Origin: Verrucomicrobiaceae bacterium
GTDB taxonomy: Bacteria > Verrucomicrobiota > Verrucomicrobiia > Verrucomicrobiales > Verrucomicrobiaceae
Direction: 5' to 3'
DNA length: 56,848 bases
NCBI GenBank assembly: GCA_016795465.1
Contig: JAEUHK010000064.1
Span: 1-56,848, forward strand
Shown here in pieces: positions 50,219-56,848 of this stretch (position 1 is the first letter of the stretch; each line of letters starts with the position of its first letter). Under the pieces are notes generated by a model. That model was not told the DNA's origin and did not search any database. It was given only the letters and a program-made list of their open reading frames with translations. The position numbers and the translations under genes are program-made.

Positions 50219-51229
50219 TTGAAGTCCTTCCAATGCACCTGCGGCAACACGCTCTTCTTTGAAAGCTCGCGCTGCCTCGCCTGCGGGCTCGATGTTGGTT
50301 ACGAGCCGGGGCTTGGCGTGATCCGACGCCTCGACAAAAAATTCCGCCTCTGCGCCAACGGCCAGCGTCATGCTGCGTGCAACTGGCTCGTGCCCGCAGG
50401 CTCCGGCGAGGCCTTTTGCGCCTCGTGTCGGCTCAACCGCACGATTCCCGATCTCGGCAACGCCTTGAACCGCCATCATTGGAGCCTCATGGAGGCCGCG
50501 AAGCGACGCCTGCTCCACACCTTGATCGGTTTTCAAATTTCGCTGCCCACGCTCGCGGAAGACCCGCTCAACGGCCTCGCCTTCGACATCGTCAGCACCA
50601 CACTCGATCCCGCCGCCACCACCGGCCATCTCAGCGGCGTCATCACCGTGAGCCTCGAAGAAGCCGACGACACCTGGCGTCAAATCAACCGTCAGCAACT
50701 CGGGGAGGCCTCGCGCACGCTCCTCGGTCATTTCAGGCACGAAAGTGGTCACTATCTTTGGTATCGCTACCTCTCGCGGCTCGATTGGGATCATCCTTCG
50801 CGCACCGCCTTTCGCACGCTCTTCGGTAACGACTCCTTCGACTACGGCAGCGCCCTCGCCCGCTACTATCAGCAAGGCCCGCCCGCCAACTGGCAGCAGC
50901 ACTACATCTCCGCCTACGCCGCCTCGCATCCATGGGAAGACTGGGCCGAAACCTGGGCGCACTACCTGCAAATGGTCGATGGCATCGAGACCTGCGAGGA
51001 ACTCGGCATTCAGGCCAGTCTCGCGCCGCTGCCCGCCGGCCTCGAAGCGCGTTCCAATGCCGAAGACGCCAGCTTCCGCGCCTTGCTGCAACGCTGGATC
51101 AGCCTCGCCACCATGCTGAATGAAATCAGCCGCAGCTTCGGCGCTCCGGTCTTGTATCCGTATGTCATCTCACCCGCCGTCGCGGACAAACTGCGCCTCG
51201 CACATCACTTCGCGAGCGTGTGGCGGTGA
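50219..51229 (+). CDS. Zinc-ribbon putative zinc metallopeptidase (HExGH type)
   Basis: 336 residues, cytoplasmic. The start is TTG at 50219, supported by GGAGGAGG at 50207-50214 and by the conserved beginning K-S-F-Q-C-T-C-G-N-T-L-F-F-E-S. The N-terminal zinc ribbon has Cys6, 8, 19, 22 and further Cys45, 67, 70. The catalytic region has GHFRHESGHYLWYRYL with His174-Glu175...His178 and a downstream HPWEDWAETWAHYLQMVDG with a third-ligand Glu/His block. This is the family known as putative zinc-binding metallopeptidase of bacteria. The substrate is unknown. It is convergent with the cytochrome gene by 3 bases. Confidence 0.88.
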   Translation: MKSFQCTCGNTLFFESSRCLACGLDVGYEPGLGVIRRLDKKFRLCANGQRHAACNWLVPAGSGEAFCASCRLNRTIPDLGNALNRHHWSLMEAAKRRLLHTLIGFQISLPTLAEDPLNGLAFDIVSTTLDPAATTGHLSGVITVSLEEADDTWRQINRQQLGEASRTLLGHFRHESGHYLWYRYLSRLDWDHPSRTAFRTLFGNDSFDYGSALARYYQQGPPANWQQHYISAYAASHPWEDWAETWAHYLQMVDGIETCEELGIQASLAPLPAGLEARSNAEDASFRALLQRWISLATMLNEISRSFGAPVLYPYVISPAVADKLRLAHHFASVWR

Positions 51230-51232
51230 GGG

Positions 51233-53490
51233 TCACGGATTCGGCGTCTGCCGCGTGGCCTCGATGCGGATGAAGCGGCCGGGCGAATTGTTCGCGGGCA
51301 CGGTGTCGCGCACTTTGAGCTCGCCGGTGGTGTTGGTGAGGATGGTGCCCGCGATCCAGTTGAGGAGATCGCCGGAGGTTTTGATCGTCACAGGCATGTC
51401 GGGCGGCAGCATGGGGCCGCGGAAGGCACGCAGCGTGAGGTAATTCGTGCCGCCGACGTTCTCGATGGCGTTCACGGGCTTCGCGGGGCTCGGCAGCGCG
51501 GGATCAAGGCCGAGCGCGTATTCGATCCAGTCACGAATGCCGTCGCCATCGCTATCGAGCGTGTAATCGGTGCCGCCGACGGTCACGGAGATGGTGGCGG
51601 GCTTCGAGTCGATGAAGCTGCCGCTGTCGCTCGCGATGTAGGTGAAGACATCCGGGCCGCTGTAGCCGGTGTCCGGGAAATACGTCGCCACTTTGGCCGC
51701 GATGCCGACCGTGCCGTGCATCGGCTGCTGGATGACGCGGAGCTGCGGGTTCGTGCCGCTGGCGGTGAGCGTGATGCTGGTGGATGTGTTCAGCGGCACG
51801 CTGAGCTGGCCGCTCGCGACGGTGGGACCGGCGTGCGTGCTCGCGTTGCTGCTGCTGGGGCCGTCGTGGCAGTAGTAGCAGCTCACCTCCATGCCGCGCT
51901 TCAGCGTGAGCAGGCCAAACTTCGTCGTAAGCGAGCGATCTGCCTGCGCCCGTGAGAGCGGTGTGCCGCGATAATCGCTGCCGTGGCATTCGCGGCATTC
52001 ATTGATGCCCACCGTCCGCGCGATGTCGGCATGATCACGCACCCAATTCGTGCTGCCGATGGGATGGATGCCATGCTGGCGTGGCAAACGGTGCAATCCG
52101 CGAGCTTGCCGCGATGCCCTTGCTTGTTCCAGGCATACAAATTGTCATCGCGATGCAGCGACGGATACTCGGCATGTGTCGAGCCATGACAGGCGCTGCA
52201 AACGAGCCCGCCATGGCCTTTGGAGAATCGAAACAGCGAGATGCCCGCGGCGGGCGTGTTCGTATTCGTGGCAAAGCGTTGATTCGCCGGCACGCGCATC
52301 GTGGTGCCGGACGTGAAGACGCTTGTGAAGCGAATCTGACCTTCGTTCGCGAGCGCATCGCCGCTGTGACAGGCCTGGCAATTCGGCTCATGCAGCCAGC
52401 CGGTGCGTGTGGAGGCCCCGACGGCGGCCATGTTGCCATGGCAGCTCTGGCATTGCATCACCAGCGATCCATCGGCGGGATTCACCGCGCTGCCCATCGC
52501 GCCGCGCAGGCAGCGCGTTTCACTGCCGGGATGGCACATGTAGCAGGAGTTGCGGCTGGCGATGTTATCAAGCTGGAGGCCGTTGGTCGGATTGATGACC
52601 GTGGCGTGCTTGGAGTGCATCGCAGCCGTCAACGGCGGCACTCCCGCCGCGCCGCCGGTGCCAAGCGCCTCCGACGCGTGGCAATGCGCACACAGCACCT
52701 GCTTGTTCGCATTCACCACGCTGTGATACAGACCCTGCGAAGGATAACCCATCGACGCCAACGCCGCGGCGTAGGTGGGTTTCGCGGCGTTTTTCTCGTC
52801 GTGGAGGCGCAGGATGTTCAGGCGGAAGTCACGCTTGTCGTTCGCGTCATTCACCCAGCCTGCGGCAGGCATGGCCGCAGCGGAACCGGTGCCGGATTTG
52901 TGGCAAGCGCGGCAATCCATTTCGTCCGACACCGGCACGACAACATCCGCGCTGGCGAGCACAGCATTCGAGGCGTTTTTGACGGACACACGCATCAGAG
53001 GATACGCATTCTTGTGCCCCGCATCGTCCGTGGGACAAATCGGGATGCCAGCAGCCTCAAACCAGTTCATGCCCGCGACCCAGTTCATCGCCTGCGGCGT
53101 GTTTGCGGCCCCTGGCATCGACTTTCCGGCCAAACCGGCATCGACAGGCACATTCGCGCCGTAGAGCACAGCGGCGTAGTCGTAGAAATTCGTCTTCCCG
53201 AGTGACGTGGTGTTGATCGAGCCATCGGGATTCGCGATGGCTTGATACGTCACCGTGATGCCCGCGGCCGCAGGATCGGTGATGAGATGACCAGCCGCAT
53301 CCATGACCTGCGCATTGATCGTGTTGAACGGCGGCAGGATGGAAAAGACGCTGTAATCATCATCCATGCAGTGCATGCCCAGATTGTTCCAGGCCACCAC
53401 CGTCCACTGCCCGCCACCCGCAAACGACTGGCAGGACAACCCCACGAGCAAGCTCGCGACGACCCAGGCACGCAGCATTTTTGTTTTCAT
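51233..53490 (-). pseudogene. Nine-haem secreted cytochrome c, frameshifted in a CATC repeat
   Basis: Reading from the ATG at 53490 (signal peptide MKTKMLRAWVVASLLVGLSC) gives WTVVAWNNLGMHCMDDDYSV-FSILPPFNTINAQ and seven CxxCH sites (CRACH, CAHCH, CYMCH, CQSCH, CQACH, CSACH, CTVCH). At about 52060-52096 the frame is lost. The next frame continues HPIGSTNWVRDHADIARTVG with two more haems (CRECH, CYYCH), a cadherin-like domain (YSGPDVFTYIASDSG), a calcium-binding-like DSDGDGIRDW and a C-terminal module ending RFIRIEATRQTPNP. The 2258-base length is not a multiple of 3; losing one CATC from MASI-HPIG would explain it exactly. It may be a real mutation or a sequence error. Copy C of the 38-bp element is 32 bases upstream. 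Confidence 0.85.
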
Positions 53491-53522
53491 GCCGCCATAT
53501 CATCAAAAGCCCCGGTAGGAGG

Positions 53523-53560
53523 CACGTTAGCGATTGGTAATGAAGTAACCGGATGGTTAC
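53523..53560 (-). promoter_or_regulatory. Shared 38-bp regulatory element, copy C
   Basis: Identical over 38 bases to copy A. It lies 32 bases before the ATG of the nine-haem cytochrome (minus strand), in the divergent gap with the response-regulator gene, whose ATG is 88 bases away on the other side. Confidence 0.85.
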
Positions 53561-53572
53561 GAAGGCAGGCCG

Positions 53573-53590
53573 ACGTTACCATTTGGTAAT
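53573..53590. promoter_or_regulatory. Related palindromic half-site next to the response-regulator gene
   Basis: ACGTTACCATTTGGTAATGG, containing TTACCA-TT-TGGTAA. On the minus strand CATTACCAAATGGTAACGT lines up with CATTACCAATCGCTAACGT of the shared element. It lies 13 bases from copy C and 58 bases upstream of the response-regulator ATG, so it may mediate autoregulation. Confidence 0.6.
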
Positions 53591-53648
53591 GGATCACGAA
53601 GCTGTTGGCGTGGTGGCGTGTCCGTGTTCCAATGCCATTCAACGCGCC

Positions 53649-54329
53649 ATGAACCTCCTTCTCGTTGAAGATGACACCGAACTCGCCCGGCAAACCGGAC
53701 GCTGGCTGCATGATGCAGGTCACACGAGCACTCACAGTGATTGCGGTGCGGTGGCGCTGCGCTTGCTGGCCCAGGAACCTTTCGACGCGGTGATCCTGGA
53801 TGTCGGCCTGCCGGACATGGATGGCTACACGGTGGTCGAGCAGATGCGGGCTCGTGGTTTCGGCATCCCGGTGCTGTTCCTCACGGCTCGTGACAATGTG
53901 ACAGATCGCGTGCGCGGCCTACGTGCGGGTGGTGATGACTACTTGACGAAGCCTTTTGCGATGGAGGAGCTGCTCGCACGGCTGGAGGCGCTGCATCGCC
54001 GCAGCAATCAGGCACCTCCGCAGCCGGCGCAGCGCATGCTGGGGCGCTGGATGCTCGATCCGCTGAAGCGCCGCCTCCGCTGCGGAGACGAGTTCATCGA
54101 GCTGCAGCCGCGCGAATGGACACTGCTGGAGGTCATGCTGGCAAACGAGGGGCACATCCTCACGAAGAAGTTTTTGCTCGAAAAGGTCTGGGACATCCAG
54201 TTTGATCCGGGAACGAATGTCGTCGATGCGATGATCTGCCGCCTGCGCCGGAAGATCGACACGCCGGGGCGGCCGTCCCACCTGCAAACCGTCCGAGGCA
54301 AAGGCTATGCTCTCCAAGCTGTCTCCTGA
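53649..54329 (+). CDS. OmpR/PhoB-family response regulator
   Basis: 226 residues from the ATG at 53649 (MNLLLVEDDTELARQTGRWL); the frame is open back to 53553 but the receiver fold begins here. Receiver domain: acidic pair Asp8/Asp9, phosphoacceptor Asp51 (AVILDVGLPDMDGY), the Thr in LFLTARD and the Lys in YLTKPF. The C-terminal winged helix (about 130-225) has ELQPREWTLLEVMLANEGHI and NVVDAMICRLRRKID, then TVRGKGYAL. The stop overlaps the kinase start by 23 bases. It is the likely binder of the 38-bp elements in this region; that link is an inference from position and site similarity. Confidence 0.93.
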   Translation: MNLLLVEDDTELARQTGRWLHDAGHTSTHSDCGAVALRLLAQEPFDAVILDVGLPDMDGYTVVEQMRARGFGIPVLFLTARDNVTDRVRGLRAGGDDYLTKPFAMEELLARLEALHRRSNQAPPQPAQRMLGRWMLDPLKRRLRCGDEFIELQPREWTLLEVMLANEGHILTKKFLLEKVWDIQFDPGTNVVDAMICRLRRKIDTPGRPSHLQTVRGKGYALQAVS

Positions 54330-55722
54330 CCGCGTGCCGTCCACCTGGCGGCTGGGGATCATGCTGGCCGTTTTGATCCTCGGAAGCACCACGCTGTGCA
54401 TCACTGTGGCCGGATGGGCCATGAAGCGCGACTTGAGCAGCATCGCCCGCGCCGTGGTGCTCGATGACCTCGGCGAATACGCGGTGCTCTACAATCGCAA
54501 CGGCCTCAAAGAGATCGAAGATGTCTTCGCCGCCGGCGGACACGAGAACGATCAGGCCATCCGCATCACTGGCGAAGGCGGCCGCGTGCTTTTCGAGATG
54601 ATCCCGCCCGCAGTCGCAGGCTACGAATGGCCTCAAAAAGCCCCCGAAGGCCTCAAACCCTCCGCGTCGATGCTCACGACGCTTTTGCATCCCACGAAGC
54701 CGCAGGAGCTCCTCGCCGGCTGCCAAGTGCTGAAGGATGGCAACGTGCTTTGGTTTGGCCGCACGGACGCGGAGGACCGCGCCTATGTGGAGCACATCCG
54801 CGGTGATCTCTGGCTCGCGGGCCTCGTTTCCAGCGTTTTGATGCTGATGCCGTTGTGGTGGTTCGTGCGGCATGTGCTCACGCCTGTGCGGGCGATGATG
54901 CAAAGCACGAGGCAGCTCGCCGAAGGCAGCACCGATGCACGACTCGTCGCTCCCGGTGCCGTGCCGGAGCTGCAAGCTTTTGCAAAAGCCTTCAACGATG
55001 GCCTCGACCGCATCGACGGCCTCACCCGCGAGTTGCAAAGCGCCAATGACATCCTCGCGCACGAGCTGCGCACGCCGCTTGCCCGCATCCGCGGGAATCT
55101 GGAGACCTTTCACGATCACACGGACAACACCGCCGCCCGCGAATCCGCCGCACGCGGCCTAGAAGAGATCGACCGCGCCACTGATCTCGTGCAGACCATC
55201 CTCACCACGCGAGCCGGCGAGCATCGCGCCTTGAAGCTGCACCTCGAAATCACCGAGTTGCGCACCCTTCTCACGGATTTGCACGAACTCTACAAACCCG
55301 CCGCCGAGGAACGCGGCCTGCGTCTCGACCTCGATGTGCCGCAGATCCGCTGGGTGCTGCTCGACCGCCAGCGCATCAACCAAGCCATCGCGAACCTGCT
55401 CGACAACGCCCTCGCCTACACACCCCGCGGCGGCAGCGTCACGCTCGCATTGCGAGTGCTGGATGACAAAGTCCGCATCGTGGTGTTCGACAGCGGCCCG
55501 GGCCTCTCGCCCACTGATTTGACCAAGATCTGGCAGCGCCACACCCGCGGCAGCGCCGCCACCGCGAACACACCGGGCATGGGACTCGGTCTCGCGCTCG
55601 TGCGTGCCCTTGCCCATGCGCATCATGGCAATGCCGGCTGCCGGAATCGCGATGAAGGCGGCGCGGAATTCTGGATCGAACTGCCCGCCGGTGATCCGCT
55701 GGCGAGTGCAAATGGCGTTTGA
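54307..55722 (+). CDS. Sensor histidine kinase (EnvZ/QseC-like)
   Basis: 471 residues. TM1 is at about 16-38 and TM2 at about 168-190, enclosing a periplasmic sensor of about 130 residues (LEYAVLYNRNG-like, HENDQAIRITGEGGRVLFEM). Then HAMP, and the DHp helix with SANDILAHELRTPLARIRGN (phosphorylated His252). The ATPase domain carries an N box (QAIANLLDNALAYTPRGG), G1 (VVFDSGPGLSPTDL) and G2 (TPGMGLGLALVRALAHAHHG). Overlap with the response regulator makes it its cognate kinase. The signal is unknown; the target genes suggest envelope or redox conditions. Confidence 0.93.
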   Translation: MLSKLSPDRVPSTWRLGIMLAVLILGSTTLCITVAGWAMKRDLSSIARAVVLDDLGEYAVLYNRNGLKEIEDVFAAGGHENDQAIRITGEGGRVLFEMIPPAVAGYEWPQKAPEGLKPSASMLTTLLHPTKPQELLAGCQVLKDGNVLWFGRTDAEDRAYVEHIRGDLWLAGLVSSVLMLMPLWWFVRHVLTPVRAMMQSTRQLAEGSTDARLVAPGAVPELQAFAKAFNDGLDRIDGLTRELQSANDILAHELRTPLARIRGNLETFHDHTDNTAARESAARGLEEIDRATDLVQTILTTRAGEHRALKLHLEITELRTLLTDLHELYKPAAEERGLRLDLDVPQIRWVLLDRQRINQAIANLLDNALAYTPRGGSVTLALRVLDDKVRIVVFDSGPGLSPTDLTKIWQRHTRGSAATANTPGMGLGLALVRALAHAHHGNAGCRNRDEGGAEFWIELPAGDPLASANGV

Positions 55723-55740
55723 TGATGCTTGAGTGCTTCC

Positions 55741-56373
55741 ATGCCCTTTCTCGAAACCGACTTCTTCCAGCGTGATGTGCTCACCGTCGCTCGCGAGCTA
55801 GTTGGCGTCGAATTGGTGTGGAATGGCTGCTCGGGCATCATTGTAGAGACAGAAGCCTACGCAGTGGAGCATGATCCCGCGTGTCACACGGCCTCACGTC
55901 CCAGCGCCCGCGAATTCGTGCGCTCCAAGCCACCCGGAGCGGCCTACGTCTATTTCAACTACGGCATGTACTGGCTCTTTAACCTCCTCGTGAAGGATGG
56001 AGAGCGTGATGGGCTCATTCTCATCCGGGCACTCGAACCGCGAAAAGGCCTCGAAAGCATGCAGAGCCGCCGAAACCGCGAAAAAGCCCGCGATCTTTGC
56101 TCCGGGCCCGGAAAGCTCGCGCAAGCCCTGGCAATCGATGGCACTCATCATGGCCTGCCCATGGTCGGAAAAGGCCGGAAGGCAGGTTGTGGCCTCAAAT
56201 CATCCGTTTTGCCTGCTCACGAAATCGTCAGCGACATCCGCGTGGGCATCAGCCAGGCGGTGGACTTTCCTTGGCGCTTCCTTGTCCGCGGGAATCCGCA
56301 CGTCAGCGTGCCGCACGGCAAGGTGAAGGTACCTGCGCTGCCGCCGAAGGCGATCCGCCAGCCAAAAGAGTAG
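55741..56373 (+). CDS. mpg: 3-methyladenine DNA glycosylase (AAG/MPG family)
   Basis: 210 residues from the ATG at 55741 (MPFLETDFFQRDVLTVAREL; a TTG lies 12 bases upstream). The family core is present: GIIVETEAYAVEHDPACHTA with the catalytic Glu36, AAYVYFNYGMYWLFNLLVKD, RALEPRKGL, and LCSGPGKLAQALAID. It excises alkylated purines in base-excision repair. It is 18 bases after the kinase gene in the same direction but functionally unrelated. Confidence 0.95.
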   Translation: MPFLETDFFQRDVLTVARELVGVELVWNGCSGIIVETEAYAVEHDPACHTASRPSAREFVRSKPPGAAYVYFNYGMYWLFNLLVKDGERDGLILIRALEPRKGLESMQSRRNREKARDLCSGPGKLAQALAIDGTHHGLPMVGKGRKAGCGLKSSVLPAHEIVSDIRVGISQAVDFPWRFLVRGNPHVSVPHGKVKVPALPPKAIRQPKE

Positions 56374-56431
56374 AAGCACGCCTTGCATTCCGGGCGCGGG
56401 ACGCTAGTCTCGCCGCCGCTCGCGATTCGAA

Positions 56432-56518
56432 GGAGAGGTGGCTGAGTGGTTGAAGGCACCTGACTCGAAATCAGACGTTGTCGAAAGGCAACCGAGGGTT
56501 CGAATCCCTCCCTCTCCG
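56432..56518 (+). tRNA. tRNA-Ser (anticodon CGA)
   Basis: 87 bases. Acceptor GGAGAGG pairs with CCTCTCC, with discriminator G at 56518. The D-arm is GCTGAGTGGTTGAAGGC. The anticodon stem-loop CTGACTCGAAATCAG carries CGA at 56466-56468. A long variable arm follows (CGTTGTCGAAAGGCAACG) as expected for a class II tRNA, and the T-arm is AGGGTTCGAATCCCT. CCA is not encoded. Confidence 0.97.
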
Positions 56519-56780
56519 CGCGCCGCTTCTCCAGATGATGTGATGACGTGATTCCTGGCGTCAGCCCTTGATGAGATCGTGCTGTTGGAGTGGTTGAGTT
56601 TTGGAGTGATGGCATGACCGATCAAGCCGTGATCATGCGGTAGGAATCAACCACAGGGCACCAGAGCACCCTGTGCGCAGAGAGTTGATTTTGAGCTGTT
56701 CACCTTGCGGTGAAGTTACTCTTCACCATTGAGACCTCTGTGTGCTCCGTGTCTCGGTGGTTCAGCGGCAGGGTGACGGC
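56519..56780. other. Non-coding gap with short repeats
   Basis: No gene is supported here. A perfect 7-bp hairpin CACAGGG/CCCTGTG sits near 56652-56675. The minus strand near 56734-56761 reads AACCACCGAGACACGGAGCA (then CACAGAGG), a short repeat type scattered widely in Planctomycetes and Verrucomicrobia genomes. Confidence 0.5.
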
Positions 56781-56848
56781 TCAGCGCAGATCTGCCGTCC
56801 GGCGCCCCTGCGCGGCTTTGATGAGCGGGAGGAGTTTGGCGGCCGATC
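56781..56848 (-). CDS. Unidentified gene, C-terminal 21 codons only (runs off the window)
   Basis: The minus strand reads SAAKLLPLIKAAQGRRTADL-R and stops at 56781-56783. The amphipathic, coding-like end is plausible as a C-terminus, but it is too short to name. Confidence 0.35.
   Translation of the reverse strand, partial: SAAKLLPLIKAAQGRRTADLR

Noticed and set aside
56432..56518. tRNA-Ser as an integration (att) site
   Set aside because: No integrase and no repeated tRNA 3' end are visible in the window.
56217..56625. Minus-strand reading frames with 'GEGGIRTLG/EREGFEPSVAF' over the tRNA
   Set aside because: These are the well-known antisense translations of a tRNA-Ser gene that pollute databases; the tRNA folds perfectly and explains the sequence.

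Overview
The window looks like a chromosomal segment of a Verrucomicrobiota bacterium (Prosthecobacter/Verrucomicrobium-like), possibly from a metagenome assembly. The signs are GC-rich coding, several secreted sulfatases and glycosidases, a DUF6288-like PDZ/HEAT protein, InlB-repeat surface proteins, a kelch/PQQ double propeller, a GxxExxY gene and many short palindromic repeats. This placement is inferred from gene content; no rRNA is present.

Layout. 1-5.9 kb: a nitrosative-stress module (Rrf2/NsrR-like regulator, NsrR-type operator, secreted YHS-globin fusion, HPP-family membrane protein, group III truncated haemoglobin), followed by a glycosidase and a DUF5009 acyltransferase. The HPP gene is split by an AT-richer ~1.3 kb segment carrying a divergent ampR fragment, a class A beta-lactamase and a truncated exported ORF. 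5.9-15.4 kb: an eroded sigma factor, serine dehydratase, a PDZ/HEAT protein, a glycosidase, a GxxExxY gene fitted between direct repeats, and an esterase-sulfatase pair. 15.5-18.3 kb: a possible small island with an amber-interrupted nuclease-like gene, four 27-bp palindromes and a Fic gene, bounded by inverted 20-bp repeats. 18.3-25 kb: a two-protease/sulfatase fusion, a divergent PAS-AraC regulator and an orphan RND permease. 25-26 kb: a REP-associated (RAYT) transposase between two ~176-bp elements. 26-32.3 kb: a compact minus-strand biosynthetic operon (AraC, YceI, type III PKS, FAD monooxygenase, methyltransferase, ACP, ketosynthase), which I read as making a methylated alkyl-phenol or quinone lipid.

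32.3-42.2 kb: a kelch/PQQ propeller, a TonB receptor of haem-receptor type, an outer-membrane barrel translationally coupled to a five-haem cytochrome c, and a divergent four-haem cytochrome (a possible porin-cytochrome conduit). 42.2-55.7 kb: three minus-strand transcription units (ECF sigma + giant InlB-repeat protein; two smaller InlB-repeat proteins; a nine-haem cytochrome broken by a frameshift). All three are preceded by the same 38-bp element, two copies identical and the third differing at one base. A related half-site lies upstream of an OmpR-type two-component system. This is the best candidate for an undescribed local regulon. The window ends with a 3-methyladenine glycosylase, tRNA-Ser(CGA) and a partial gene.

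A recurring theme is small palindromic repeats placed inside or exactly beside genes: in frame in serine dehydratase, at the protease-sulfatase junction, around GxxExxY and around the RAYT gene.
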